This document shows, in pieces, positions 6,369 to 15,059 of a stretch of 23,636 nt of DNA (positions are counted from its first letter, which is position 1; every line of letters begins with the position of its first letter). The position numbers were made by a program, and so were the translations under genes. The stretch spans positions 1-23,636 of the forward strand of contig CAJGDO010000019.1 in assembly GCA_904502225.1 (NCBI GenBank). The letters run 5' to 3'. The DNA comes from an uncultured Clostridia bacterium (GTDB taxonomy: Bacteria > Bacillota > Clostridia > Christensenellales > Borkfalkiaceae). Below the pieces are notes generated by a model. That model was not told where the DNA came from, made no database searches, and saw only the letters and a list, made by a program, of their open reading frames with translations.

Positions 6369-7394
6369 ATGCAAGAAAAAATTATTCTAATTAAAGACAG
6401 TGCGAAGACTGAAATTGCATCGGTTGGCACAACTAAACTTTTGAACGATTTAAAAGTTAAATATCTTGGTAAAAACGGCGAAGTGACGGCACTTCTTAAG
6501 GGTATGAAAGATATTCCAGCAGAAAATAGGGCAGAGTTTGGTAAAATTATCAATGAATTAAAGGTTGAAATCACTGAACTTTTTGCAACTAAAGAATTGC
6601 AATTAAAAGAAATAGAAATGCAAGAAAAGTTTAATAGTGAGGCTATTGATATTACCTTACCAGGTAAAGTAAATAATTGCGGTAGTTTGCACCCATTAAA
6701 CATTGTTAAAAATAAAATTATAGACGCATTTTGTGGTATGGGTTTTGAAGTGTTTGAAGGCCCTGAAATCGACACTGACTATTATTGTTTCCAAGCCTTA
6801 AACATTCCAAAAGACCACCCTGCAAGGGACATGCAAGACACTTTCTATATAACTGATAACGTTTTGCTTCGTCCACATACTTCACCAGGGCAAGTTCGTA
6901 CAATGGAAAATAAACAACCTCCTATCAAAATTTTAAGTCCAGGTAGGGTTTACAGGGCAGATGACGACGCATCGCACTCGCCAATGTTCCATCAAATTGA
7001 AGGTCTTGTTGTTGATAAGGGCGTTTCACTTTGCGATTTGCAAGGTTTGCTTGACGAGTTTGTTAAGATTATGTTTGATGAACAAACAAAAACTCGTTTT
7101 AGGCCATCATACTTCCCATTTACCGAGCCAAGCGTTGAAGTTGACGTGACTTGTTGTAAGTGTCACGGTGCTGGTTGTAGCCTTTGTAAAGGCACAGGTT
7201 GGATTGAAATTCTTGGTGCGGGCATAGTTAATAAAAACGTTTTGGAAATGAGCGGGATAGATTCTAACGTTTATTCTGGTTTAGCGTTTGGTTTAGGTAT
7301 TGAACGTATTACCATGATTAAATACGGCATTTCAGACATTAGAACGTTGTTTGAAAATAACGTTAAGTTCTTAAAACAATTCAATAGGAGATAA
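6369..7394 (+). CDS. pheS: Phenylalanyl-tRNA synthetase alpha subunit
   Basis: Catalytic class II subunit of 341 aa that with PheT forms the (alpha-beta)2 enzyme charging tRNA-Phe in the cytoplasm. An N-terminal coiled-coil arm (about 1-85) precedes the catalytic core: FEVFEGPEIDTDYYCFQALN, then PKDHPARDMQDTFY, the motif 2 region RVYRADDDASHSPMFHQIEG, and motif 3 GLAFGLGIERITMIKYGI. A Cys cluster CCKCHGAGCSLCKGTGW near 261-277 is the form seen in many Clostridia. The RBS AGGAGG at 6359-6364 directly follows the T-box terminator T-tract. Confidence 0.98.
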   Translation: MQEKIILIKDSAKTEIASVGTTKLLNDLKVKYLGKNGEVTALLKGMKDIPAENRAEFGKIINELKVEITELFATKELQLKEIEMQEKFNSEAIDITLPGKVNNCGSLHPLNIVKNKIIDAFCGMGFEVFEGPEIDTDYYCFQALNIPKDHPARDMQDTFYITDNVLLRPHTSPGQVRTMENKQPPIKILSPGRVYRADDDASHSPMFHQIEGLVVDKGVSLCDLQGLLDEFVKIMFDEQTKTRFRPSYFPFTEPSVEVDVTCCKCHGAGCSLCKGTGWIEILGAGIVNKNVLEMSGIDSNVYSGLAFGLGIERITMIKYGISDIRTLFENNVKFLKQFNRR

Positions 7395-7398
7395 TAAT

Positions 7399-9801
7399 AT
7401 GAAAGCACCACTCTCTTGGTTAAAAGAATATGTTGATATAGATTGTTCGCCAGAACAATTAAAAGATAAATTATTTTCTTGTGGTTTTGAAGTTGAAGAA
7501 ATGACTTATGTTGCAAAGCACATCAATCGTATTGTGACTTGTAAAATTTTAAGCATAGAAAAACACCCAGAGGCTGACAAATTATCTGTTTGTCAAGTTG
7601 ATGCTGGCGAACACGGAAATTTACAAATTATAACGGCTGCAACAAACGTTTTTGTTGGTGCAGTTGTTCCTGTTGCATTAGATAACTCAACCCTTAATAA
7701 CGGTGAAAAAATTAAAACGGGCAAACTTCGTGGCTTGCCATCATACGGAATGTTCTGTAGTGGGGAAGAGTTGGGTATTAATGACGACTGGTATGAAGGT
7801 GCGTCGTTTAACGGAATTTTAATTCTTGACGAAAAGTTCCCACTCGGCGTAGAAGTTAAAGAATTATTAGAAATAGAAGACGTTATGTTTGACATAAACG
7901 TCACTGCAAACCGCCCAGATTGTCAATCGATTTTAGGTTTGGCACGTGAAGTGGCTGCAGTTTTAAACAAACCACTTAAAATGCCTGATTTAACATATAC
8001 GGTTGACCAAAATATAAGCACAAAAGATATTATTTCGGTTGAAAATTTAGCATATGATTTATGCCCAAGATATTCTGCACATGCAGTTAAGGATATTAAG
8101 ATTGAACAGTCACCAAGATGGCTTAAAAGGAGACTTTCATCTATGGGTTTAAGGTCAATAAATAATATTGTTGACATTACCAACTACGTGCTTTTAGAAA
8201 TTGGACAACCTATGCACGCATTTGACCTAAACGACTTAACTGATAATAAAATTATAGTTAGACGTGCTAATAACGATGAAAAAATTATCACGCTTGACGA
8301 AAAAGAATTTGCTTTATCAGAAAACAACCTTGTTATTTGTGATGCTGTCCGTCCTGTTGCTTTGGCTGGCGTTATGGGTGGCTTAAACAGTGAAATTAAA
8401 GACAATACCAAAAACATAGTATTTGAATGTGCAAAATTTGCAAGGGATAACGTAAGAAAAACTTCAAAACAATTAGGTCAAAGAACTGATGCTTCTTCAA
8501 GGTATGAAAAAGGCGTTGATTTTTATTCGGTTGAAATTGGCTTAAAAAGAGCATTAAATTTAATAGATACATTAAAATGCGGTAAAATCGCTTGCGATAA
8601 TTACGACTTGTTTGAAGGGGAAATTAAAGAAAAGGTTATTGAAACGACTGTTGAAAAGGTAAACGGTGTTTTAGGTATCACTGTTCCAAACGATGAAATT
8701 TTATGCATTTTGTCACGCCTTGGCTTTAAGGCAGAAATTGATGGTGAAAAACTAACAGTTGTCGTGCCATTATATAGAGAAGATATGGATAGTTACCCTG
8801 ATATTGCCGAAGAAATTATTAGAGAATATGGTTATGATAAAATCACGCCAACTTTATTAAAAACTTCTGCTATAACAAATGGTGGACTTAACGAACAACA
8901 AAAATCGCACGGCGAGTTGAAAAATCTTTTAGTTGGTTATGGATTTAATGAAATGATTAACTATTCATTCGTGTCTGAAAAAGAATATGATTTGTTTGGA
9001 TTAGATAAAAATGCTGATGAACATAAGTTTATCAAGTTGTTAAACCCACTTGGCGAAGATTTGGCTGTTATGAGAACTTCACTCTTGCCATCAGCAATAA
9101 GAAGTGCTTGCAACAACTTAAATAGAAAAAATTATAATGGTAGGTTGTTTGAACTTGCAAAGGTTTATAATCCAAAAGAATTGCCATTAAAAGAATTGCC
9201 TGTTGAAAACGAAATTTTGTCGTTAGCAGTGTTTGGCGAAGATGAAGATTTCTTTACGCTTAAAGGCGTTGTTGAAGGTATTATAAACGTTTTCTGTAAT
9301 GGACAAAACGTTCAATACCTTGCATCTAAAAAGCCATTTTTACACCCAACACGTGGTGCAGAAATTATTATCAATGGCGAAAACGTTGGTTATATTGGTC
9401 AAATTCACCCAACAATTATTGATAAACTTGATGCGGATAAACCTGTTTTTGGTGGGGAAATTTATTACAGTAAATTAGAAAAAGTGTTTAACCAAAAAAT
9501 CGTTGCAAAAGCCATATCTAAATTCCCATCAATTGAAAGGGATTTGGCGGTTATCCTTGACAAAACCGTGCCTTGTGCAACAGTTGAAGAAATGATTAAA
9601 AAGGCAAGCGGGAAATATTTGGAAAGCATTAAACTTTTCGATATTTATGAAGGTGCACAAATTGGTGAAGGCAAAAAGAGCATGGCGTTCAACCTAATTT
9701 TCGTTGCTGAAGATAGAACACTTAACGTGGAAGAAGTTGATAACATTATTAAAAAGATATTAAAATCATTGAATTATCAATTAGGAGCAGAACTTCGATA
9801 A
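7399..9801 (+). CDS. pheT: Phenylalanyl-tRNA synthetase beta subunit
   Basis: Full-length 800-aa partner of PheS. An OB-fold tRNA-binding (EMAP/Myf-like) domain occupies about 40-150 (CKILSIEKHPEADKLSVCQV). Then come the B3/B4 editing domain with GLAREVAAVLN and NIVDITNYVLLEIGQPMHAF, B5, the inactive synthetase-like core, and a C-terminal FDX-ACB domain (KFPSIERDLAVILDKTVP through the end) that holds the tRNA anticodon region. Four nt separate it from pheS; its RBS AGGAGA overlaps the pheS stop. The stop overlaps the mutS2 start by one nt. Confidence 0.98.
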   Translation: MKAPLSWLKEYVDIDCSPEQLKDKLFSCGFEVEEMTYVAKHINRIVTCKILSIEKHPEADKLSVCQVDAGEHGNLQIITAATNVFVGAVVPVALDNSTLNNGEKIKTGKLRGLPSYGMFCSGEELGINDDWYEGASFNGILILDEKFPLGVEVKELLEIEDVMFDINVTANRPDCQSILGLAREVAAVLNKPLKMPDLTYTVDQNISTKDIISVENLAYDLCPRYSAHAVKDIKIEQSPRWLKRRLSSMGLRSINNIVDITNYVLLEIGQPMHAFDLNDLTDNKIIVRRANNDEKIITLDEKEFALSENNLVICDAVRPVALAGVMGGLNSEIKDNTKNIVFECAKFARDNVRKTSKQLGQRTDASSRYEKGVDFYSVEIGLKRALNLIDTLKCGKIACDNYDLFEGEIKEKVIETTVEKVNGVLGITVPNDEILCILSRLGFKAEIDGEKLTVVVPLYREDMDSYPDIAEEIIREYGYDKITPTLLKTSAITNGGLNEQQKSHGELKNLLVGYGFNEMINYSFVSEKEYDLFGLDKNADEHKFIKLLNPLGEDLAVMRTSLLPSAIRSACNNLNRKNYNGRLFELAKVYNPKELPLKELPVENEILSLAVFGEDEDFFTLKGVVEGIINVFCNGQNVQYLASKKPFLHPTRGAEIIINGENVGYIGQIHPTIIDKLDADKPVFGGEIYYSKLEKVFNQKIVAKAISKFPSIERDLAVILDKTVPCATVEEMIKKASGKYLESIKLFDIYEGAQIGEGKKSMAFNLIFVAEDRTLNVEEVDNIIKKILKSLNYQLGAELR

Positions 9802-12167
9802 TGATTGAGAATAAGACGTTAAAGGCACTTGAATATGATAAGATTTTGGCAGAAGTTAGTGCTTTTGCTGTTTTAGAACGCTCTAAAACCGAAATTCTAT
9901 CGTTTACGCCTTTAACGGCCTTTACTGATGTCGAAAATCTTTTGGCTAAAACTGATGAAGCCTTTAAATACCTTTATACTTATAGCACGGGAAAAGTTTA
10001 TTATTTTGATGATATAACCGATGAACTGCAAAGGGTAGAGGTTGGCTCTGTTTTAAATAATGCCGAAATACTAAAAGTTAATTCCAACCTAAAAAGTGCA
10101 AGAATTATTAAAAATGCATTAAAAACTGTTAACGACGATAAATTGTTTTTGTTAAAAGCAATTAGTGATAGGCTTTATCTTGATGACGGACTTGAAAATG
10201 AAATCTCGTCAAAGATTTTATCTGAAGACCAGATTAGCGATAATGCATCGCCAAAACTTTATTCTATAAGAAAAAGCATTGCAAATATTAATGCAAGGAT
10301 TAGGGCGGAATTAAACTCTTATATGCGTGGCGGGTTGAGTAAATACTTGCAAGATGCCGTCGTCACTATGCGTCAGGATAGATACGTTATCCCTGTAAAA
10401 AGTGAATATAGGAATTTTGTTAAAGGTTTTATTCACGACCAATCTGCGTCCGGTGCAACCGTTTTTATTGAGCCGGAACACGTTATGGAATTAAATAACG
10501 ACCTTAAAAAAGCACTTTTAGATGAAAAAGATGAGATTTTTAGGATTTTGTCAGATTTGTCTTCAAAAATTGCCGTTATTGCCGATTATCTTAAGTTTAA
10601 TGCCGAAAACCTTGTTGAACTTGATTGTTGTTTTGCAAGGGCTGAATATTCTTTTAAGAATAAATGTAGTAAGCCAAGATTAAATCAAAAGGGTATAATC
10701 AACATTAAACGTGGTAGGCATCCGCTTATAAATAAAGATAAAGTTGTTCCTGTTTGTTTAGAATTAGGGGAAAAGTTTAATTTCTTACTAATTACAGGAC
10801 CAAACACAGGTGGTAAAACGGTCACCTTAAAATTGACGGGGCTTTTATGTGCTATGGCTATGAGCGGGTTATATATTCCTGCCGATGACGATAGCGAAGT
10901 TTCGGTTTTTAATAATATTTATTGTGATATTGGCGATGAACAAAGCATTGAGCAAAATTTATCAACTTTTTCATCACATATATTGAATATTAAAAATATT
11001 ATAAACAACGTTGATTCAAACAGTTTGGTTTTAATTGATGAAATTGGTGCGGGAACTGACCCTGAAGAAGGGAGTGCTTTAGCACTTGCAATAATTAAAA
11101 AATTGCTTAACAGTAATTGTTTTGGTATAATAACCACGCACTATTCAAGGCTAAAAGAGTTCGCAATAACAAGTGAAAAACTTGAAAATGCATCAATGGA
11201 GTTTGATGCAAAAACATTGAAGCCAATGTATAAGTTAAACATTGGAATTCCAGGTAGTTCAAACGCTATTGAAATTGCAAAAACTTTAGGTATTGAACAA
11301 AATATTATAGATAATGCAACCGAGTTGTTGTCAGATAAAAAGGTAAGTTTTGAAAACGTTTTAAAAAAAGCGGAAGAAAGCAGAAGACAAGCCGATTTAT
11401 TAAATTTAGAACTAGAAAAAATTAAGGCTCAAAAAGAAAGCGAACTTAAAGAAATTACTTTAGAAAAAGAAAAAATCGTTAAAGAGCGTGAAAAAATTAC
11501 AACTAACGCTAAACACGAAACTAAACGAATTATCGCAGATAAACTTGCTGATGCTGAAGAAATTATTGATGAATTGAAGAAAATTCTTAAAGCAGTTGAT
11601 TTAGAAAGCAAAGAAGTTTTCCGTGCAAATGAGTTGAAAAATAGGCTTAAAAATAGCAAATATTTAAATATTGATATTGACGATAGCCCAATTGAACTTA
11701 AAAAAGCAACTTTAAAGGAATTGGTTGTTGGGAACAAAGTTTACGTTAAGTCTATAAAGGCTTATGCGAAACTTTTATCGCTCAAACAGTCTAAAAACGA
11801 GGCGGACGTTTTAATTGGAAACATTAAAACAAAAGTTAAGATTGACGATTTGTTTAATTCACAAGCCGATAGCGAAAATAAAGATAAAAACATTAAAATT
11901 TATCGCCAAACGCTTAACGTTTTGCCTAAAACCGAAATAAACGTTGTTGGTAAAAAAGAACTTGAAGCATTGACCGAAGTTGAGTTTTTTATTGACCAAG
12001 CAATCGTTAATAATTTAGAAGAAGTTAAGATTATTCACGGCGTTGGTGAAGGAATTTTGCTTAAATCTATAAGAAATTATCTAAAAGGTAATAAAAACGT
12101 TGCCGAATTTAGGCGTGGAAAATACGGAGAAGGAGAAAATGGCGTGACTATCGTTAAACTTAAATAA
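9801..12167 (+). CDS. mutS2: MutS2 family ATPase with C-terminal Smr domain
   Basis: 788 aa, the usual MutS2 length. MutS2 lacks the mismatch-binding domain; it acts in suppression of recombination and, in Bacillus, in rescue of collided ribosomes. Visible are the canonical start (KTLKALEYDKI), Walker A GPNTGGKT at 333-340, Walker B with DEIGAGT at 413-419, a charged coiled coil at about 515-600, and an Smr domain from about 712 to the end with HGVGEG at 746-751. The Smr N-terminal motif, normally LDLRG-like, reads INVVG here, so nuclease activity is doubtful. It starts inside the pheT stop codon (TAATG); AGGAG lies 13 nt upstream, farther than usual. Confidence 0.95.
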   Translation: MIENKTLKALEYDKILAEVSAFAVLERSKTEILSFTPLTAFTDVENLLAKTDEAFKYLYTYSTGKVYYFDDITDELQRVEVGSVLNNAEILKVNSNLKSARIIKNALKTVNDDKLFLLKAISDRLYLDDGLENEISSKILSEDQISDNASPKLYSIRKSIANINARIRAELNSYMRGGLSKYLQDAVVTMRQDRYVIPVKSEYRNFVKGFIHDQSASGATVFIEPEHVMELNNDLKKALLDEKDEIFRILSDLSSKIAVIADYLKFNAENLVELDCCFARAEYSFKNKCSKPRLNQKGIINIKRGRHPLINKDKVVPVCLELGEKFNFLLITGPNTGGKTVTLKLTGLLCAMAMSGLYIPADDDSEVSVFNNIYCDIGDEQSIEQNLSTFSSHILNIKNIINNVDSNSLVLIDEIGAGTDPEEGSALALAIIKKLLNSNCFGIITTHYSRLKEFAITSEKLENASMEFDAKTLKPMYKLNIGIPGSSNAIEIAKTLGIEQNIIDNATELLSDKKVSFENVLKKAEESRRQADLLNLELEKIKAQKESELKEITLEKEKIVKEREKITTNAKHETKRIIADKLADAEEIIDELKKILKAVDLESKEVFRANELKNRLKNSKYLNIDIDDSPIELKKATLKELVVGNKVYVKSIKAYAKLLSLKQSKNEADVLIGNIKTKVKIDDLFNSQADSENKDKNIKIYRQTLNVLPKTEINVVGKKELEALTEVEFFIDQAIVNNLEEVKIIHGVGEGILLKSIRNYLKGNKNVAEFRRGKYGEGENGVTIVKLK

Positions 12168-12188
12168 CGATATTGTGCCTAAATTATT

Positions 12189-12782
12189 ATGCAAGAATTA
12201 TTTTATGAAGAATGTGCTTTAGTTCAAAACGCACAAAGTTCAACTAAAAAATATAATTTTTTTAAGGGGATTTCAATATTCTTTTATTGCTTAATTATAA
12301 TTTGGACTGTTGCCTTTGTATATTTATATGTTTTAGACGTTAATAATTTGGTTTTTGACTTTATTTTTTATTTGTTGCCAACTGCAGTGTTTTTAGCGTC
12401 GGCTATATTGTTTGGTATATTTAAAAATAGGTTTTACGTAGATTATGATTATACTTTTATTTCGGGCGAAATAAGAGTATCAAAAGTTATTAAAAACGTG
12501 AAAAGAAGATTTATAATTGCCTTTGACACAAGTTGTATTGAAAAACTTGGGTTATATGCTAGCAAAACCTTTGCTTATTACGGCGAAATGGTGGGTATAA
12601 ATAAACAAATATTCACTCAAAACGACCTTCCAGCAGAGAATAAGGATTTTTATTATATCGTTGCAAACGTTAATGGGCAAAAACAACTTATGATATTTGA
12701 ATGCACCGAGACTTTTATTAAAAACATATTAAAATTCTCTAAAAAAACCGTTTTAGAAGAGGAGTTGTTAAGGAAAAAATGA
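12189..12782 (+). CDS. Uncharacterised two-helix membrane protein (DUF6106-like)
   Basis: 197 aa of unknown function. After a short N-terminal segment there are two membrane helices, at about 26-49 and 56-76, then a cytosolic domain with VDYDYTFISGEIRVSKVI at about 84-101. From memory this pattern (Y-Y/E-YTF, then GE, then KV/KI) recalls the clostridial DUF6106 family, which has a membrane anchor plus a PH-like domain; that is a tentative match. No Shine-Dalgarno precedes the ATG, which lies 21 nt after mutS2. Its end overlaps the cysteine desulfurase start by 4 nt (ATGA). Context in a tRNA-biology operon gives no firm function. Confidence 0.75.
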   Translation: MQELFYEECALVQNAQSSTKKYNFFKGISIFFYCLIIIWTVAFVYLYVLDVNNLVFDFIFYLLPTAVFLASAILFGIFKNRFYVDYDYTFISGEIRVSKVIKNVKRRFIIAFDTSCIEKLGLYASKTFAYYGEMVGINKQIFTQNDLPAENKDFYYIVANVNGQKQLMIFECTETFIKNILKFSKKTVLEEELLRKK

Positions 12783-13897
12783 TTTATCTTGATAATGCCG
12801 CCACAACAAAACCGTCTAATTCTGCATTAGAAAAGGCACAAATTTTTAACAGTGAAAACTTTTTTAATCCATCTGCGTTGTATGTTGGCGGATTAAATTG
12901 TGCAAGAGAAATTAAGGCAGCAAAAGAAAACATATTAAAGAATTTGCACGCAACAAATCACGAGGTTGTTTTTACTTCATGCGGTTCTGAAAGCGACAAT
13001 TTGGCAATTTTTTCGCTTAAAAGGGGAAGTTTTTTAACTGATAAAGGCGAACATTCTGCCGTTTATCAAAGTTTTTTAGAGTTAAAAAGGCGTGGGCATA
13101 CGGTAAACTTTATAAACCTTAATAGTGATGGCACAGTAAACGAAACCGAACTTTATGATTTTGTTAAAAATAACCAAGTCGATTTTGTTTCAATAGTTCA
13201 CGTAAACAATGAAACGGGTGGAATAAACGACGTTAATAAAATAGCAAGGACTGTTAAAACACTTAATAAAAACATAATTTTTCACGTTGATGGCGTCCAA
13301 GCATATGGCAAAATTCCTTTTTCATTAAGTAAGGAAATAGACCTTTATTCTATTAGTGCCCATAAAATAAATGCCTTAAAGGGCGTTGGTGCACTTATAA
13401 AAAGAAAAAATCTAAACGTTCCACCAATGATTTTTGGCGGTGGGCAAGAAAATGGAATTAGAAGTGGCACCGAAAACCTTTTTGGAATTAAAGTTTTTGA
13501 TTACGCTGGGCAAGAAAAATATTCAAATTTATTAGAAAATTATAACAGAGCAAACAAATTAAACCAATTATTCCGTGAAAAACTTGATAAAAACTTGTTT
13601 ACCTTTATTTCAAGTGAAAATTGCAGTCCATATATATTTACTGTATCTGCAAAAGGCGTTCGTGGCGAAATTGTCATGCATGCATTAGAAAAGGAAGGGG
13701 TTATTGTTGGCAATGGTTCGGCTTGTTCATCAAAGAATAGGTTTAGTAGAGTTATAGAAAATTGCGGTTATGATAATTTGACGCTTGACGGGGTTATAAG
13801 AATAAGTTTTTCAACAGATTCAACCGAAGAAGAGTGCTTAACTGCAATACAATTGATAAATAGTACAGTAGAAAAATTAAAAGGAAAACTAGGCTAA
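12779..13897 (+). CDS. Cysteine desulfurase (NifS/IscS family, probable ThiI partner)
   Basis: PLP enzyme of 372 aa that takes sulfur from cysteine as an enzyme persulfide. Class V aminotransferase motifs are visible: YLDNAATT at the N-terminus, His92 in GEHSAV (PLP stacking), Asp171 in HVDGVQA, PLP Lys196 in SAHKINALKGVGAL, RSGTEN near 228-233, and active-site Cys316 in GNGSACSS. It overlaps thiI by one nt (TAATG), the arrangement of the dedicated Bacillus NifZ-ThiI pair, so its likely job is to feed sulfur to ThiI for 4-thiouridine in tRNA. A wider role in Fe-S assembly is possible, since no isc or suf gene lies nearby. Confidence 0.93.
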   Translation: MIYLDNAATTKPSNSALEKAQIFNSENFFNPSALYVGGLNCAREIKAAKENILKNLHATNHEVVFTSCGSESDNLAIFSLKRGSFLTDKGEHSAVYQSFLELKRRGHTVNFINLNSDGTVNETELYDFVKNNQVDFVSIVHVNNETGGINDVNKIARTVKTLNKNIIFHVDGVQAYGKIPFSLSKEIDLYSISAHKINALKGVGALIKRKNLNVPPMIFGGGQENGIRSGTENLFGIKVFDYAGQEKYSNLLENYNRANKLNQLFREKLDKNLFTFISSENCSPYIFTVSAKGVRGEIVMHALEKEGVIVGNGSACSSKNRFSRVIENCGYDNLTLDGVIRISFSTDSTEEECLTAIQLINSTVEKLKGKLG

Positions 13898-15054
13898 TGA
13901 AAAGTGCGATAATTATTAGATACTGCGAAATTCACCTTAAAGGTAAAAATCGTGGCTATTTTGAAAAAATGCTTAAAGAAAACATTAAAAATTCATTAAA
14001 AGAATTCGATTTTACATTCACAACAATGCATAGTAGGTATTTAATTGAAGATTATAATGAATTTGACTATGAATTAATAGCTGAAAAATTGCATAAGATT
14101 GCTGGTGTTCATACTTTTAGTAAAGCACTTGTTGTTGAAAACGATTTTGACAAGATTTTTGATGCCGTTTCATTTTTATGTAAGGATAAAGAAGGCACGT
14201 TTAAGGTTATCACTAATAGGGCAGATAAAACTTTTTCGCCATCATCAATGGAAACTTCTATGCTTATCGGTGGCAAACTTTTAAGTCTTTATGGCGATAA
14301 AATCAGTGTTGACGTAAAAAATCCGTCTTTTAGCGTTTATATTGATATTAGAGAAGATGGAAAAACCTTTGTTTATACAGACGTTATCCCTTGTTTAAGC
14401 GGAATGCCTGTTGGCTCTGCCGGAAAAGGCTTGTTGCTTATTTCTGGCGGTATAGACAGCCCTGTTGCGGGTTATATGACTTGTAAGCGTGGTATGAAAC
14501 TAAATTGTTTGCATTTCCACAGTTTTCCATATACTGGCGAAGCGGCAAAAGAAAAGGTTATTGATTTAACAAAAAAGGTTGGCGAATATAACGGTGGCAT
14601 AAATTTATTCGTTGTTTCCTTTACCCATATTCAAGAAGCAATACACGAAAATTGCCCAGAAGAATTTATGATAACCATTATGAGAAGATTTATGATGAGA
14701 ATTGCAGAAAGGCTTGCTAAACAACAAGGTGACCAAGCAATTATCACAGGGGAAAGTTTAGGGCAGGTTGCAAGCCAAACCATTGAAAGCATAACGTCAT
14801 CAAATTCTGTCGTCACAATGCCTGTTTTAAGACCGTTAATCGCTTTTGACAAACTTGATATAATTGATATTGCCAAAAAGATTGACACTTATGACACGTC
14901 AATTTTACCTTACGAAGATTGTTGCACAGTCTTTTTACCAAAATATCCTGCAATTAAGCCAAATCTTGAAAAGGTTATCAAAGCCGAAAGCAAACTTGAT
15001 ATAGAAGGCTTAATTGAACAAGCGTTTAAAAACGTTGAAAAATATACTTTTTAA
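13897..15054 (+). CDS. thiI: tRNA 4-thiouridine synthase ThiI
   Basis: 385 aa, ferredoxin-like plus THUMP domains (about 1-165) followed by an ATP pyrophosphatase domain with PP-loop SGGIDSPVAG at 183-192. It adenylates U8 of tRNA and replaces oxygen with sulfur delivered by the cysteine desulfurase encoded just upstream. Other family marks are TGESLGQVASQT and the cysteine-bearing LPYEDCCTVFLPK near 340. The C-terminal rhodanese domain of enterobacterial ThiI is absent, as usual in Firmicutes, so sulfur transfer relies on the Cys near 346. It is the last gene of the pheS-led run; a hairpin follows 20 nt after its stop. Confidence 0.97.
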   Translation: MKSAIIIRYCEIHLKGKNRGYFEKMLKENIKNSLKEFDFTFTTMHSRYLIEDYNEFDYELIAEKLHKIAGVHTFSKALVVENDFDKIFDAVSFLCKDKEGTFKVITNRADKTFSPSSMETSMLIGGKLLSLYGDKISVDVKNPSFSVYIDIREDGKTFVYTDVIPCLSGMPVGSAGKGLLLISGGIDSPVAGYMTCKRGMKLNCLHFHSFPYTGEAAKEKVIDLTKKVGEYNGGINLFVVSFTHIQEAIHENCPEEFMITIMRRFMMRIAERLAKQQGDQAIITGESLGQVASQTIESITSSNSVVTMPVLRPLIAFDKLDIIDIAKKIDTYDTSILPYEDCCTVFLPKYPAIKPNLEKVIKAESKLDIEGLIEQAFKNVEKYTF

Positions 15055-15059
15055 TTTCA

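Noticed and set aside
6113..6775. A 220-codon minus-strand frame over the T-box leader and the 5' part of pheS
   Set aside because: It is antisense to a clear riboswitch and to pheS, with no RBS and no recognisable domain.
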